DNA from: Alphaproteobacteria bacterium
Lineage (GTDB): Bacteria > Pseudomonadota > Alphaproteobacteria > Rhodobacterales > Rhodobacteraceae
Direction: 5' to 3'
DNA: 64,000 nt
Assembly (NCBI GenBank): GCA_030431485.1
Contig: JAUIIR010000001.1
Location: forward strand, 1-64,000
Made by a program: the position numbers and the translations under genes. Each line of letters begins with the position of its first letter. Positions within the stretch are counted from its first letter, which is position 1. Below are positions 17,316 to 25,736 of the stretch, piece by piece. The notes beneath the pieces were generated by a model. That model did no database searches. It saw nothing but the letters and a program-made list of their open reading frames with translations, and had not been told where the DNA came from.

Positions 17316-18476
17316 ATGACTAAGCTTCGGTGGGGTATGATTGGCGGCGGTGAAGGCAGCCAGATCGGCCCGGCGCATCGCTTGGGCGCGGGGCTTGACG
17401 GGCATTTCGAGTTTTCGGCGGGTGCGCTCGATCACCGGCCAAATGAAGGTCGTGCCTATGGTAAGCGGTTGGGTCTGGAAGAAGACCGTGCCTATGGCAG
17501 TTGGCGCGAAATGCTGGAGGGCGAGAAGGGGCGCGACGACCGGGTTGATCTGGTCACGGTTGCCACGCCCAATGCGACCCATTTCGAGATCACTAAAGCC
17601 TTTCTTGAAGCCGGGTTTCACGTGCTTTGCGAAAAGCCGATGACCATGACGGTCGAAGAAGGCGAAGAGATTTTGCGCCTGTCCAAATCCGTCGGGCGCA
17701 TCTGTGCGGTGAACTACGGCTACACGGGATACAGCCTTGTCCGCCACATGCGCGCGATGGTGGCGCGGGGCGATCTGGGGCGCATCCGGCTGGTGAAGGC
17801 CGAGTTTGCCCATGGCCATCACGCCGATGCCGCCGATGCCGACAATCCGCGTGTGCGCTGGCGGTACGATCCGGCACAGGCGGGGGTCAGCGCGCAGTTC
17901 GCCGATTGCGGCATCCACGCGCTGCATATGGCGTCCTTCGTGATCGGGCAGGAGGTCGACCGGCTGAGCGCAGACACGGTGAGTTGTATCGAAAGCCGCG
18001 TGCTGGAAGATGACGCCATGCTGAACCTGCGCTTTGATGGCGGCGCCGTGGGGCGGCTCTGGACGTCGTCCATCGCGCTGGGCAACCAGCACGGTTTGTC
18101 GATCCAGATCTTCGGCGAAAAGGGCGGGTTGCGCTGGGCGCAGGAACAGCCGAACCAGCTCTACTGGATGCCGCTTGGTCAGCGGTTGCAGGTGATCGAA
18201 CGCGGCGAGGCGAACCTCTCGCCCGAGGCTGACCGCACCAGCCGTGTCACCATCGGTCACGCAGAAGGGATGCCGCTCGCCTTTGCCAACATCTACGCCG
18301 ATCTGGCCGAAGCGATCCGAGCGGAAAAAGAGGGGCGGCCGATGGACGCGGCGGCGAACCTTTATCCGCGCGCGGAAGACGGATTGCGGTCGATGGCGGC
18401 TGTGTTCGCAGTGGCCGAAAGCGGCAAGGCGCAGGGTGCGTGGGTCGATGCCCGCCCGCCGATGTTCCGGGGCTAA
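17316..18476 (+). CDS. Gfo/Idh/MocA-family oxidoreductase (second of module A)
   Basis: 386-aa dehydrogenase with Rossmann motif MIGGGEGSQIGPAHR, the dinucleotide strand LVTVATPNATH, and CEKPMTMT. The extended GGGEGSQIG loop and the HALHMASFVIGQ segment place it in a different subgroup from the gene at 15268, so the two probably act on different intermediates. GAAAGGACG ribosome site upstream. The 3' end overlaps the convergent LacI gene by 4 bp. Confidence 0.87.
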   Translation: MTKLRWGMIGGGEGSQIGPAHRLGAGLDGHFEFSAGALDHRPNEGRAYGKRLGLEEDRAYGSWREMLEGEKGRDDRVDLVTVATPNATHFEITKAFLEAGFHVLCEKPMTMTVEEGEEILRLSKSVGRICAVNYGYTGYSLVRHMRAMVARGDLGRIRLVKAEFAHGHHADAADADNPRVRWRYDPAQAGVSAQFADCGIHALHMASFVIGQEVDRLSADTVSCIESRVLEDDAMLNLRFDGGAVGRLWTSSIALGNQHGLSIQIFGEKGGLRWAQEQPNQLYWMPLGQRLQVIERGEANLSPEADRTSRVTIGHAEGMPLAFANIYADLAEAIRAEKEGRPMDAAANLYPRAEDGLRSMAAVFAVAESGKAQGAWVDARPPMFRG

Positions 18477-19471
18477 GGCTTCGTGCGCAATGTGCTGCGC
18501 TCTACCAGAGTGCAGGGCAGGATGACATTTTGTGGAGGCGTCGCCGGATCGGCGATGCCTTTGCGGATCAGGTCCACCGAAGCGGAAACAATGTGCTGAG
18601 CGGGTTGTCGGATTGTCGTCAGCCCGATGCGGTCCCAGCCGGTCATTTGCATATCGTTCAACCCGATCAATCCAAGATCGTCTGGAATGCGTCGCCCCAT
18701 TGCCGCGGCGGCATCCATCGCACCGATTGCGATCACATCGTCGCCACAGAACCACGCTTCGACCGACGGGGCTGAATCGAGGGCGCGGGCCATCGCAACA
18801 CGTCCGGCATCGTAGGAATACGCCGTGGCGAACTGGATTTCCGGGGACAGCCCGTGGACCGAAAGCTCTGCCCGAAACCCGTGCAAACGGTCCGAGGTTG
18901 TCGCCGCATTTTGCGGACCACCAAGAAAACCGACGCTCCGGTAGCCGCGTTCGATCAGTGTCACGGCAGCCATCTGGCCTGCCTCGGTGTTGTCAATGCT
19001 CACGCGGCCCGTTTGCGGCGTGTCCGAGGACCAACCAAAGGCGTGCACGACTGGGATGCCAGCGTCGTGGAACACTTTGGCAAAATCCGGTGGCAGGGTC
19101 GAGGATGCGACGATCACCCCGTCCACGTTGTATTGTTGAAGCATCGACAGCGATCGGCTGGCGTCTTCCTCGGCGCTGAGGTTGATCAGCAAGGGGCGCA
19201 GGTCCGCCTCTTGCAGTGCGCGGGTGAAAAGATCGAAGATCTCGAGGAAGTAGGGATTGGTGAAGTTGTTCGAGATCAGCCCGACCAGTGCCGTGCGCCC
19301 GGTGGTCAGGCTTGAGGCCAATACGTTCGGCATATAGCCCAGCTCTTTCGCCGCCGCCTCGACCTTGGCGCGGGTCTTGGCCGAAACCGATGCGCCCGGC
19401 GTAAAGGTTCGCGACACGGCGGATTTCGACACACCCGCGCGGGTTGCAACGTCCTGAAGAGTGATGGGCAT
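18473..19471 (-). CDS. LacI-family repressor, module A
   Basis: 332 aa. HTH at residues ~4-25 (TLQDVATRAGVSKSAVSRTF), hinge ending SSLTTGRTALVGLI, then a periplasmic-binding-protein-like effector domain. The ATG at 19471 gives the standard LacI N-terminus; the longer frame to 19528 would read into the operator. A palindrome about 50 bp upstream (19521-19540) matches the one between the divergent kinase and dehydrogenase genes. This LacI probably represses itself and both arms of module A. The inducer is presumably an inositol derivative. Confidence 0.9.
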   Translation of the reverse strand: MPITLQDVATRAGVSKSAVSRTFTPGASVSAKTRAKVEAAAKELGYMPNVLASSLTTGRTALVGLISNNFTNPYFLEIFDLFTRALQEADLRPLLINLSAEEDASRSLSMLQQYNVDGVIVASSTLPPDFAKVFHDAGIPVVHAFGWSSDTPQTGRVSIDNTEAGQMAAVTLIERGYRSVGFLGGPQNAATTSDRLHGFRAELSVHGLSPEIQFATAYSYDAGRVAMARALDSAPSVEAWFCGDDVIAIGAMDAAAAMGRRIPDDLGLIGLNDMQMTGWDRIGLTTIRQPAQHIVSASVDLIRKGIADPATPPQNVILPCTLVERSTLRTKP

Positions 19472-19520
19472 GGATAGGTTGTCCTTTTGGGTTGCAGCAT
19501 TTTGACCGCGCGTTGCAAGA

Positions 19521-19540
19521 TTTTGCAACAGGTTGCAAAA
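19521..19540. promoter_or_regulatory. LacI-type operator upstream of the module A repressor
   Basis: TTTTGCAACAGGTTGCAAAA, a 20-bp palindrome with a single central mismatch. It shares TTGCAAC and GGTTGCAA with the site at 15235-15250. A further GTTGCAA half-site is at 19512. Position fits autoregulation of the minus-strand LacI gene. Confidence 0.75.
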
Positions 19541-19574
19541 ATCACTGCTTCAAAAAAGTCTTCTTGCCGAAAAG

Positions 19575-19590
19575 ACATCATCTGTGATGG
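19575..19590. promoter_or_regulatory. Candidate operator upstream of the second LacI gene
   Basis: ACATCA-TCTG-TGATGG, an inverted repeat with 5 of 6 positions matched per arm. It lies 30 bp before the ATG of the LacI gene at 19621 and matches the better site at 20684-20699. Confidence 0.6.
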
Positions 19591-19620
19591 ACTGATAATT
19601 CAGTTCAAGGGGAAAGCGTC

Positions 19621-20649
19621 ATGGCGCGCAGAGCAACCATCAAAGACGTGGCCCGTGTCTCGGGGTTGAGTACGGCAACCATAGATCGGGCTTTGAATGG
19701 ACGCGCGAAAGTGCGTGAGGAAACGCTTCGCCGGATTGCCGATGCGGCGCGTGAGGTTGGCTACCATGCACGTGGCGTACTGGAGCACAGGCTGGACGCA
19801 ACGGTTCCGGAACTCCGTATCGGGGTGTTGCTGCTAAAGGAAAAACAGCCCTTCTATCAGGCCTTCCGCACCGAGATTGAGCGGGCCATTGCCGCGCGTA
19901 GTGACATCCGCGGCAGGGCCATCATTCGTTTTGCCAACTCACAAAGCCCAACGGAATTTGCGGAGTTACTCCAAAAGCTGGGGCAGGAAGCCGATGCAGT
20001 TGCGGCTGTCGCGGTGAACCATCAAAGCCTTGATAAAGTGGTGTCCGACCTCAAGGCCAAAGATGTTCCGGTGTTTTCGCTTCTCAACGATTTTGCGCAG
20101 GGAATTCGCAGGAGTTACATAGGCTTAAACAACATGAAGGTCGGTCGTCAGGCTGCCTGGATGCTCACCCAGATCGCGACGCCGGGGCGTGTTGCGATCT
20201 TTGTCGGCGGCAATCGCTGGCATGGGCATGACCTGCGCGAAGTGGGGTTTCGCGCGTTCATGCGGGAAAATGCTCCGAGTTTTGAGACCCTTGAAACTCT
20301 GGTCAATCTCGAGACCCGGCAAGTGACATATGAAGCGACCCTGAGCCTTTTGGAGCGATATCCAGACCTGCGCGGAATTTATATCGCGGGCGGAGGCATG
20401 GAAGGGGCCATAGCCGCACTGCGTGAGGTGCGACCACCGGGGAAGGTGCGCCTTGTGGTGAATGAAGTGACCTCGGACAGTCGGGCCGGTTTGATGAATG
20501 GATATGTGCAAATGGCGATCTCTACACCGCTGGCTGATGTCTGTCAGAGCATGATTGATCTGGCGATAAAGGCTTGCTCAGACCCCAACTCGACATCGGT
20601 CGAGCAGCATTTTCTGGACCCGAGGATTATCCTTCCAGAGATTCTGTGA
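19621..20649 (+). CDS. LacI-family regulator, module B
   Basis: 342 aa with an N-terminal LacI HTH (TIKDVARVSGLSTATIDRALNG, residues ~6-27) and a sugar-binding-protein-like effector domain. Its HTH recognition segment (STATIDRAL) differs from that of the LacI at 18473 (SKSAVSRTF), in line with the different palindromes around it (ACATCA-N4-TGATGT). It lies directly upstream of, and parallel to, the IolI-transporter-iolGCDE genes, and is the obvious repressor for them. An ATGATG-A6-CATCAT hairpin followed by TTTT overlaps its stop codon and may partly terminate its transcript. Confidence 0.88.
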   Translation: MARRATIKDVARVSGLSTATIDRALNGRAKVREETLRRIADAAREVGYHARGVLEHRLDATVPELRIGVLLLKEKQPFYQAFRTEIERAIAARSDIRGRAIIRFANSQSPTEFAELLQKLGQEADAVAAVAVNHQSLDKVVSDLKAKDVPVFSLLNDFAQGIRRSYIGLNNMKVGRQAAWMLTQIATPGRVAIFVGGNRWHGHDLREVGFRAFMRENAPSFETLETLVNLETRQVTYEATLSLLERYPDLRGIYIAGGGMEGAIAALREVRPPGKVRLVVNEVTSDSRAGLMNGYVQMAISTPLADVCQSMIDLAIKACSDPNSTSVEQHFLDPRIILPEIL

Positions 20650-20683
20650 TGATGAAAAAACATCATTTTGCGGCCGCAGAAAG

Positions 20684-20699
20684 ACATCACATATGATGT
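20684..20699. promoter_or_regulatory. LacI-type operator upstream of the iol transporter/catabolic operon
   Basis: ACATCA-CATA-TGATGT, perfect 6-bp arms with a 4-bp spacer, 93 bp before the likely start of the IolI-like gene. Same arms as the site at 19575-19590, so the LacI gene at 19621 probably binds both. A lone ACATCA half-site is at 20660-20665. Confidence 0.7.
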
Positions 20700-20792
20700 A
20701 AACTGCCGTTCGAATGATTGACGGAATCACTGATCCTGTCCCAGCTAACGCGGCGTCACGGCAGCGGAAGCATTTGGGAGGATGTGATCGGG

Positions 20793-21608
20793 ATGAAGCG
20801 CGCGCTCAATCACATGACAGTTCCGCAGTTGGATTATGCCGCGTTTCTGACCCTCGCCTCTCAGCTGGATTGTGTTGGTGTCGAAGTACGCAATGACCTG
20901 GATCGCGCTTTGTTTGACGGGATTGCGCCGGATACGGCGGGCAAAATGGCGCGTGATGCGGGGCTGCGGCTTGTGGGGCTGAGCCAGGTTTACCCCTTCA
21001 ACAGTTGGTCTGACGCAATTCACAATGAAGTGCGTGCATTGATAGCCACGGCACAGGCCTGTGGTGCGGAAACGATCAGCCTGATCCCGCGGAATGACGG
21101 CACAGAAACAGGCAATGGCGAGCGCCATGCCAACCTGAGGATCGCGCTCAAGAACATACGTCCGATGCTCGAAGACGCGGGCCTTGTTGCGCTTGTGGAA
21201 CCGCTCGGTTTTCCGCGCTCGTCCTTGAGGTCGAAACAGGATGCTGTCGAAACCATCGATGCACTGAATGCATCGCATGTCTTCAAGATTGTGCATGACA
21301 CGTTCCATCACACCCTTGCAGGCGGTGGACCGATCTATGCGACGCAAACCGGGATCGTCCACATTTCGGGTGTCGTGGACCCGGCGCTGGGTCTCGATGA
21401 GATGGAAGACGAGCATCGCGTGCTGGTGGATGAAAAGGACCGTCTGGGCAATGTCGCCCAGATCCGGGCGCTGCTGGATGCAGGCTATGATGGGCCGATT
21501 TCCTACGAGTGTTTCTCGCCGCTCACCCATGCTCTGAGCGATCCGGAACGGGCCATCCGCAACTCATTCGAGTTTATTTCTTCGCAGCTTGCGGCTGAAG
21601 CCGCCTGA
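20793..21608 (+). CDS. TIM-barrel isomerase, 2-keto-myo-inositol isomerase (IolI)-like
   Basis: 271-aa xylose-isomerase-like TIM barrel starting MKRALNHMTVPQLDY. The ATG at 20793 follows GGGAGG and fits the family; upstream in-frame codons give a non-conserved extension of 25 residues. Metal-ligand segments: ALVEPLGFP, VHDTFHH, IVHISGVVD and SYECFSP. In B. subtilis IolI interconverts 2-keto-myo-inositol and 1-keto-D-chiro-inositol; that role fits the context here. First gene of the module B operon, 76 bp before the importer binding protein. Assignment to this exact reaction is by similarity only. Confidence 0.78.
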   Translation: MKRALNHMTVPQLDYAAFLTLASQLDCVGVEVRNDLDRALFDGIAPDTAGKMARDAGLRLVGLSQVYPFNSWSDAIHNEVRALIATAQACGAETISLIPRNDGTETGNGERHANLRIALKNIRPMLEDAGLVALVEPLGFPRSSLRSKQDAVETIDALNASHVFKIVHDTFHHTLAGGGPIYATQTGIVHISGVVDPALGLDEMEDEHRVLVDEKDRLGNVAQIRALLDAGYDGPISYECFSPLTHALSDPERAIRNSFEFISSQLAAEAA

Positions 21609-21684
21609 GTGAAGGCAAACCGCCCCGAATGGGGCTCCGGTGTAAACACGGTGTGCCGGCACCAATTTGGGAGGAACCAAACAG

Positions 21685-22626
21685 ATGAAGAAGACCCTTT
21701 TTGCAGCAACAGCGCTGGTGTCCGTGCTTGGCACGTCGGCCTTTTCGCAGGAAATCGGCGCGACGTTTTCCCGGTTCGACGACAACTGGCTGACCGTTCT
21801 GCGCAACGGCATGATGGAATATGCCGAGACGATCGACGGCCTGACTTATCAGCAGGAAGATGCGTCTGACGATTTGGCCAAGCAAATCGACCAGGTGAAG
21901 AACTTTGTGGCGCAGGGCGTAGACGCGATCATCGTCAACATCGTGGACACCTCCGCCGGTGCGGCCGTTTCCGCCGCTGCAGGGGACACGCCGCTGGTCT
22001 ACGTCAACCGCGAGCCGGACAACGTGAATGAACTGCCGCCGACCCAGGCGTTCGTTGCCTCGAACGAGATTGAATCCGGCACACTGTCGGCATTTGAGGT
22101 TTGTAAGAACCTCCGCGCCGAAGGCAAAGGCAGCGGCGCACGCGGATACCTGATGAATGGGCAGTTGTCCAACCAGGCTGCGGTTCAGCGCTCCAAAGAC
22201 GTGCATGACGTGATCGGCATGGACATGTGCAACTTCATGACCATCATCGACGAGCAGACTGCAAACTGGTCGCGAGATGAGGCACAAGACCTCATGACCA
22301 ACTGGTTGTCTTCGGGCGAGCCGTTCGACTTTGTTCTGGCCAACAACGACGAAATGGCGATTGGTGCGATCCAGGCGATGAAAGCGGCTGGCATCGACAT
22401 GGCCGACGTGCAGGTGGGCGGTGTCGACGCGTCGCAGGATGCTTTGCTGGCGATGGCTGCGGGCGACTATGACGTCACCGTCTTCCAGGACTCGGTCGGT
22501 CAGGGCACCGGTTCGATCGACGCAGCGCTCAAGTTGATTGCGGGCGAGAAAGTCGACCAGAAGGTCTACATCCCGTTCGTTCTGGTGACGCCGGACAACA
22601 TGGCTGACTTCCTGGACAAGAACTAA
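21685..22626 (+). CDS. Sugar ABC transporter substrate-binding protein (inositol/rhizopine type)
   Basis: 313 aa with a Sec signal peptide (MKKTLFAATALVSVLGTSAFSQ) and the pentose/inositol-binding fold of the Peripla_BP_4 family (EIGATFSRFDDNW, GVDAIIVNIVDTS, VYVNREPDN, VLANNDEMAIGAI). Close in style to IbpA/MocB proteins that bind myo-inositol or rhizopine. Ribosome site GGGAGGAA precedes the ATG at 21685. It is followed by an 11-bp-stem hairpin before the permease gene, which would allow extra binding protein to be made relative to membrane components. Confidence 0.9.
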   Translation: MKKTLFAATALVSVLGTSAFSQEIGATFSRFDDNWLTVLRNGMMEYAETIDGLTYQQEDASDDLAKQIDQVKNFVAQGVDAIIVNIVDTSAGAAVSAAAGDTPLVYVNREPDNVNELPPTQAFVASNEIESGTLSAFEVCKNLRAEGKGSGARGYLMNGQLSNQAAVQRSKDVHDVIGMDMCNFMTIIDEQTANWSRDEAQDLMTNWLSSGEPFDFVLANNDEMAIGAIQAMKAAGIDMADVQVGGVDASQDALLAMAAGDYDVTVFQDSVGQGTGSIDAALKLIAGEKVDQKVYIPFVLVTPDNMADFLDKN

Positions 22627-22650
22627 GGGTCTTCTTCCGAATCTGACACA

Positions 22651-22677
22651 GCAAGGCGGCGTACTGCGCCGCCTTGC
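22651..22677 (+). terminator. Intercistronic hairpin (attenuator or mRNA stabiliser)
   Basis: Perfect 11-bp stem GCAAGGCGGCG / CGCCGCCTTGC with the loop TACTG, between the binding-protein gene and the permease gene. No T-tract follows. This fits partial termination or protection of the upstream message rather than a full terminator. Confidence 0.65.
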
Positions 22678-22707
22678 GCACCCAAACGCGCTGACAGGGA
22701 GAACAGT

Positions 22708-23781
22708 ATGGCAGATACAAGCCACGGCATTGGCGGGCTGACCTACGACAAATCCAAACGATCTTTGCCAAGCGAGCTGAACATCTTCTTGGCGCTCATC
22801 ATCATCGTGGTGATCTTTGAGATCCTGGGCCAGGTCCTGCCCTACATGAACAACCAGAGCTTCCTATTCGACACGCGGGACCGGTTTGATTCAATCTTCA
22901 ACGAAGCCCGTCTGCAGATCATCATTTTGCAGGTCGCGATTATCGGCATCATCGCCCTTGGCGTGACACAGGTGATTATCACAGCAGGCATCGACCTCAG
23001 TTCCGGCCCCCTTGTCGCGGCCACGGCCATGATCGCGATGAGCTTTGCTCAGACAGAGTTGGTCAATGGATTCCCGAACCCAAAGGCGCTCTTTGGCAGC
23101 TGGGCTATGGACCTGCCGGTTATTGTTCCGGTCGTCATCGGGCTGTCGTTCGGTGCGTTTATCGGGTTCATCAACGGCACGTTTATTGCCTATTTCCGAA
23201 TTCCTCCGTTCATCGCCACGCTCGGTATGTTCCTTGTCTGCCGTGGCATCGCTTTGTGGTGGTCAGGCGGCAATCCGATCTCGTTTCCGACCGAAGGCTA
23301 CGCCTGGATTGGCTCGGGCATGATGCCGGTCGTGTGGTTTGTGCTCCTTGCCATCGTCTTTCAGCTGATCATGAAATACACTGTCTATGGCAAACACACC
23401 TATGCCATCGGGTCCAACGAAGACGCGGCGCGGATGTCCGGCATCAATGTCAGACGCCACAAAGTGATGGTTTACATGATTGCGTCGACACTGGCGGCGT
23501 TCGCCGGGATTGTGCTGAGCTCAAAAGCGGTGACAGCGCAGGCTGGTATGGGCGAATTCTACGAGCTGTTCGCGATTGCGATGGCTGTGATTGGCGGGAT
23601 CAGCCTGCAGGGGGGGCGCGGCTCGATCATCGGCACGGTTTTGGGCGCGATGGTTCTTGGGGTCATCCGCTCGGGGTTCACATATATCAAGCTCGATGGC
23701 TCGTATCAGCTCATGGCGATGGGTGCGATCATCATCTCGGCGGTCATTCTTGACCAGTACCGGCAACGCAGCAAGGCTTGA
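22708..23781 (+). CDS. Sugar ABC transporter permease (inositol type)
   Basis: 357-aa inner-membrane protein of the ribose/inositol permease family (BPD_transp_2), with about nine to ten hydrophobic segments. Family motifs: ALGVTQVIITAGIDLSSGPL, NGTFIAYFRIPPFIATLGM and the coupling region SNEDAARMSGINVRRHK. It lies between the binding protein and the ATPase, sharing the transcript. The stop is 13 bp before the ATPase start. Confidence 0.92.
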   Translation: MADTSHGIGGLTYDKSKRSLPSELNIFLALIIIVVIFEILGQVLPYMNNQSFLFDTRDRFDSIFNEARLQIIILQVAIIGIIALGVTQVIITAGIDLSSGPLVAATAMIAMSFAQTELVNGFPNPKALFGSWAMDLPVIVPVVIGLSFGAFIGFINGTFIAYFRIPPFIATLGMFLVCRGIALWWSGGNPISFPTEGYAWIGSGMMPVVWFVLLAIVFQLIMKYTVYGKHTYAIGSNEDAARMSGINVRRHKVMVYMIASTLAAFAGIVLSSKAVTAQAGMGEFYELFAIAMAVIGGISLQGGRGSIIGTVLGAMVLGVIRSGFTYIKLDGSYQLMAMGAIIISAVILDQYRQRSKA

Positions 23782-23794
23782 GGAGGGACCTGCC

Positions 23795-24571
23795 GTGAAC
23801 GACGATATTATTCTCAAGACCGTAGACCTGACCAAGCACTACGGCGGGGTTCATGCGCTGGAAGGCGCGAATTTCGAGCTGCGCCGGGGCGAGCATGTGG
23901 CCATCATGGGTGACAACGGGGCGGGAAAATCCACCTTCGTCCGTCAGATCACCGGGGTCGAACAACGCACGCGGGGCGAGGTCATCTTCGACGGTAAACC
24001 GGTGCATTTCGACGGACCGCTGGACGCGCGCCGTGCCGGGATCGAAACCGTGTTCCAGACGCTGGCTCTGGCGGATCACCTGGATGTACCGGACAACCTT
24101 TTTCTTGGCCGGGAGAAAACCAAGTGGGACTGGCTGGGTCCGTTCCGCTTGCTGAACTACAAGGCCATGCGACAGGACACTCTGGACGCGTTGGAAAAAA
24201 CCGGGGTGAAGATTCCCAATATCCGCAACACGATCCAGAACATGTCGGGTGGTCAGCGACAGTGTGTGGCCATCGCGCGGACGGCGACGTTTCATTCGAA
24301 GCTGACCATCATGGACGAACCGACGGCGGCTTTGGGCGTGCAGGAAACCGCGCAGGTGGAGAACATCATCCGCACCTTGAAAGAGCAGGGTGAGCCCCTG
24401 ATCCTCATTAGCCACAACATGCGGCAGGTGATGGATCTGGTTGACCGCATCGTCGTATTCCGCAGGGGCCGCATCTGCGCCAACTTGCGTAAGGAAGAGA
24501 CCGACGGACAGGATGTCGTGGCCTATATCACCGGAGCCAAGACCCAGCCGGAATACGCGGACGCCGCCTGA
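23795..24571 (+). CDS. Sugar ABC transporter ATP-binding protein, single-domain (FrcA type)
   Basis: 258 aa with one complete nucleotide-binding domain: Walker A GDNGAGKST, signature MSGGQRQCVAIART, Walker B LTIMDEPTAALG and H-loop LISHNMRQVMD. The start is GTG at 23795, preceded by GGAGGG; upstream in-frame sequence belongs to the permease gene. Most importers of this class have a tandem ~500-aa ATPase, as do the other two sugar importers in this window. The single-domain form occurs in FrcA-like systems and would act as a homodimer. Confidence 0.9.
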   Translation: MNDDIILKTVDLTKHYGGVHALEGANFELRRGEHVAIMGDNGAGKSTFVRQITGVEQRTRGEVIFDGKPVHFDGPLDARRAGIETVFQTLALADHLDVPDNLFLGREKTKWDWLGPFRLLNYKAMRQDTLDALEKTGVKIPNIRNTIQNMSGGQRQCVAIARTATFHSKLTIMDEPTAALGVQETAQVENIIRTLKEQGEPLILISHNMRQVMDLVDRIVVFRRGRICANLRKEETDGQDVVAYITGAKTQPEYADAA

Positions 24572-24728
24572 GCGGAGCCCGGACCCGGAAACGTAGTCGG
24601 CGGGCGGCACCTGTTGCCGCCGTGCCTCCCATTCGCGGTGCGACCCCGCCAACCGGGGCATCGGCCTGCGGATGGATTTCAAACAGAACGCTCCCGGTCA
24701 AAGGATGAGCGGCAAAAAAGGAAGACCC

Positions 24729-25733
24729 ATGACTGTGAGATTTGCGATTCTTGGCGCAGGCCGTATCGGCCAGGTGCATGCCAAGGCGGTCACCGCCACT
24801 CCGGGTGCCAAGCTGGTGGCTATTGCCGATCCTATGGCAGACGCCGCACAGGCCGTGGCCGGGCGCTATGGTTGCGACATCCGTACTATCGACCAGATTG
24901 CTGCCTCGGATGACGTGGACGCGGTTGCGATCTGTACGCCGACCAACACACATGCGGACCTGATCGAGCAGTTCGCAAAAGCGGGCAAGGCGATGTTCTG
25001 TGAAAAACCCGTGGACCTGAGCCTCAAGCGGGTGAAGGACTGCCTTGCCACCGCTACTGCAGAAGGTGCGACGCTGATGGTTGGTTTCAACCGTCGCTTT
25101 GATCCCGATTTCATGGCAGTCAAAGCTGCAATCGACGCGGGCCGTGTGGGGGATGTCGAGATGGTCACGATCACCTCGCGCGATCCCGGCGCACCGCCTG
25201 TCGAATACATAAAAGTGTCTGGCGGCATCTTCCGCGACATGACCATCCACGACTTCGACATGGCGCGCTGGCTCTTGGGGGAAGAGGTCGAAACCGTGAT
25301 GGCTCAGGCCTCGGTCCTGACCGACCCCAAGATTGGTGAGGCGGGTGATTTTGACAGCGTGAATGTCATGCTGCGCACGGCATCCGGCAAACAGGCGATC
25401 ATCACCAATTCCCGCCGCGCGACCTATGGCTATGACCAACGGATCGAGGTGCTGGGTTCCGAAGGCATGGTCAGCGCAAAGAACATGGCCGAGGCGAATA
25501 TCGAACTGGCCAATGGCACTGGCTTCGGCACGCCGCCGCTGCTCAACTTCTTCATGACGCGCTACGTCGCAGCCTACGAAAACGAAATCGCGGCCTTTGT
25601 CGCTTCGGTCGCCGGGGGTGCACCAACGCCCACCACCGGACACGACGGGCTGATGGCGCTGGCACTGGCCGATGCAGCTGTGCTGTCGGTCAAGGAAGGC
25701 CGCGCGGTCAAAGTTTCCGAGATCACGGGCTGA
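24729..25733 (+). CDS. iolG: Inositol 2-dehydrogenase
   Basis: 334-aa Gfo/Idh enzyme that oxidises myo-inositol to 2-keto-myo-inositol with NAD+. Motifs: AILGAGRIGQVHAKAV (Rossmann), MFCEKPVDL with the catalytic-region Lys, and the substrate block GGIFRDMTIHDFDMARWLLGEE with the conserved Asp and His. The ATG at 24729 was chosen for the family N-terminus. It is preceded by a 157-bp gap with a 7-bp-stem hairpin (24603-24621), and is followed 3 bp later by iolC. Confidence 0.92.
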   Translation: MTVRFAILGAGRIGQVHAKAVTATPGAKLVAIADPMADAAQAVAGRYGCDIRTIDQIAASDDVDAVAICTPTNTHADLIEQFAKAGKAMFCEKPVDLSLKRVKDCLATATAEGATLMVGFNRRFDPDFMAVKAAIDAGRVGDVEMVTITSRDPGAPPVEYIKVSGGIFRDMTIHDFDMARWLLGEEVETVMAQASVLTDPKIGEAGDFDSVNVMLRTASGKQAIITNSRRATYGYDQRIEVLGSEGMVSAKNMAEANIELANGTGFGTPPLLNFFMTRYVAAYENEIAAFVASVAGGAPTPTTGHDGLMALALADAAVLSVKEGRAVKVSEITG

Positions 25734-25736
25734 GCC

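Noticed and set aside
16368-18755. 795-codon open frame on the minus strand across the MocC-like and Gfo/Idh genes
   Set aside because: It is antisense to well-supported genes, its translation is Arg/His-rich with no family motifs, and long antisense frames are expected in this GC-rich codon usage.
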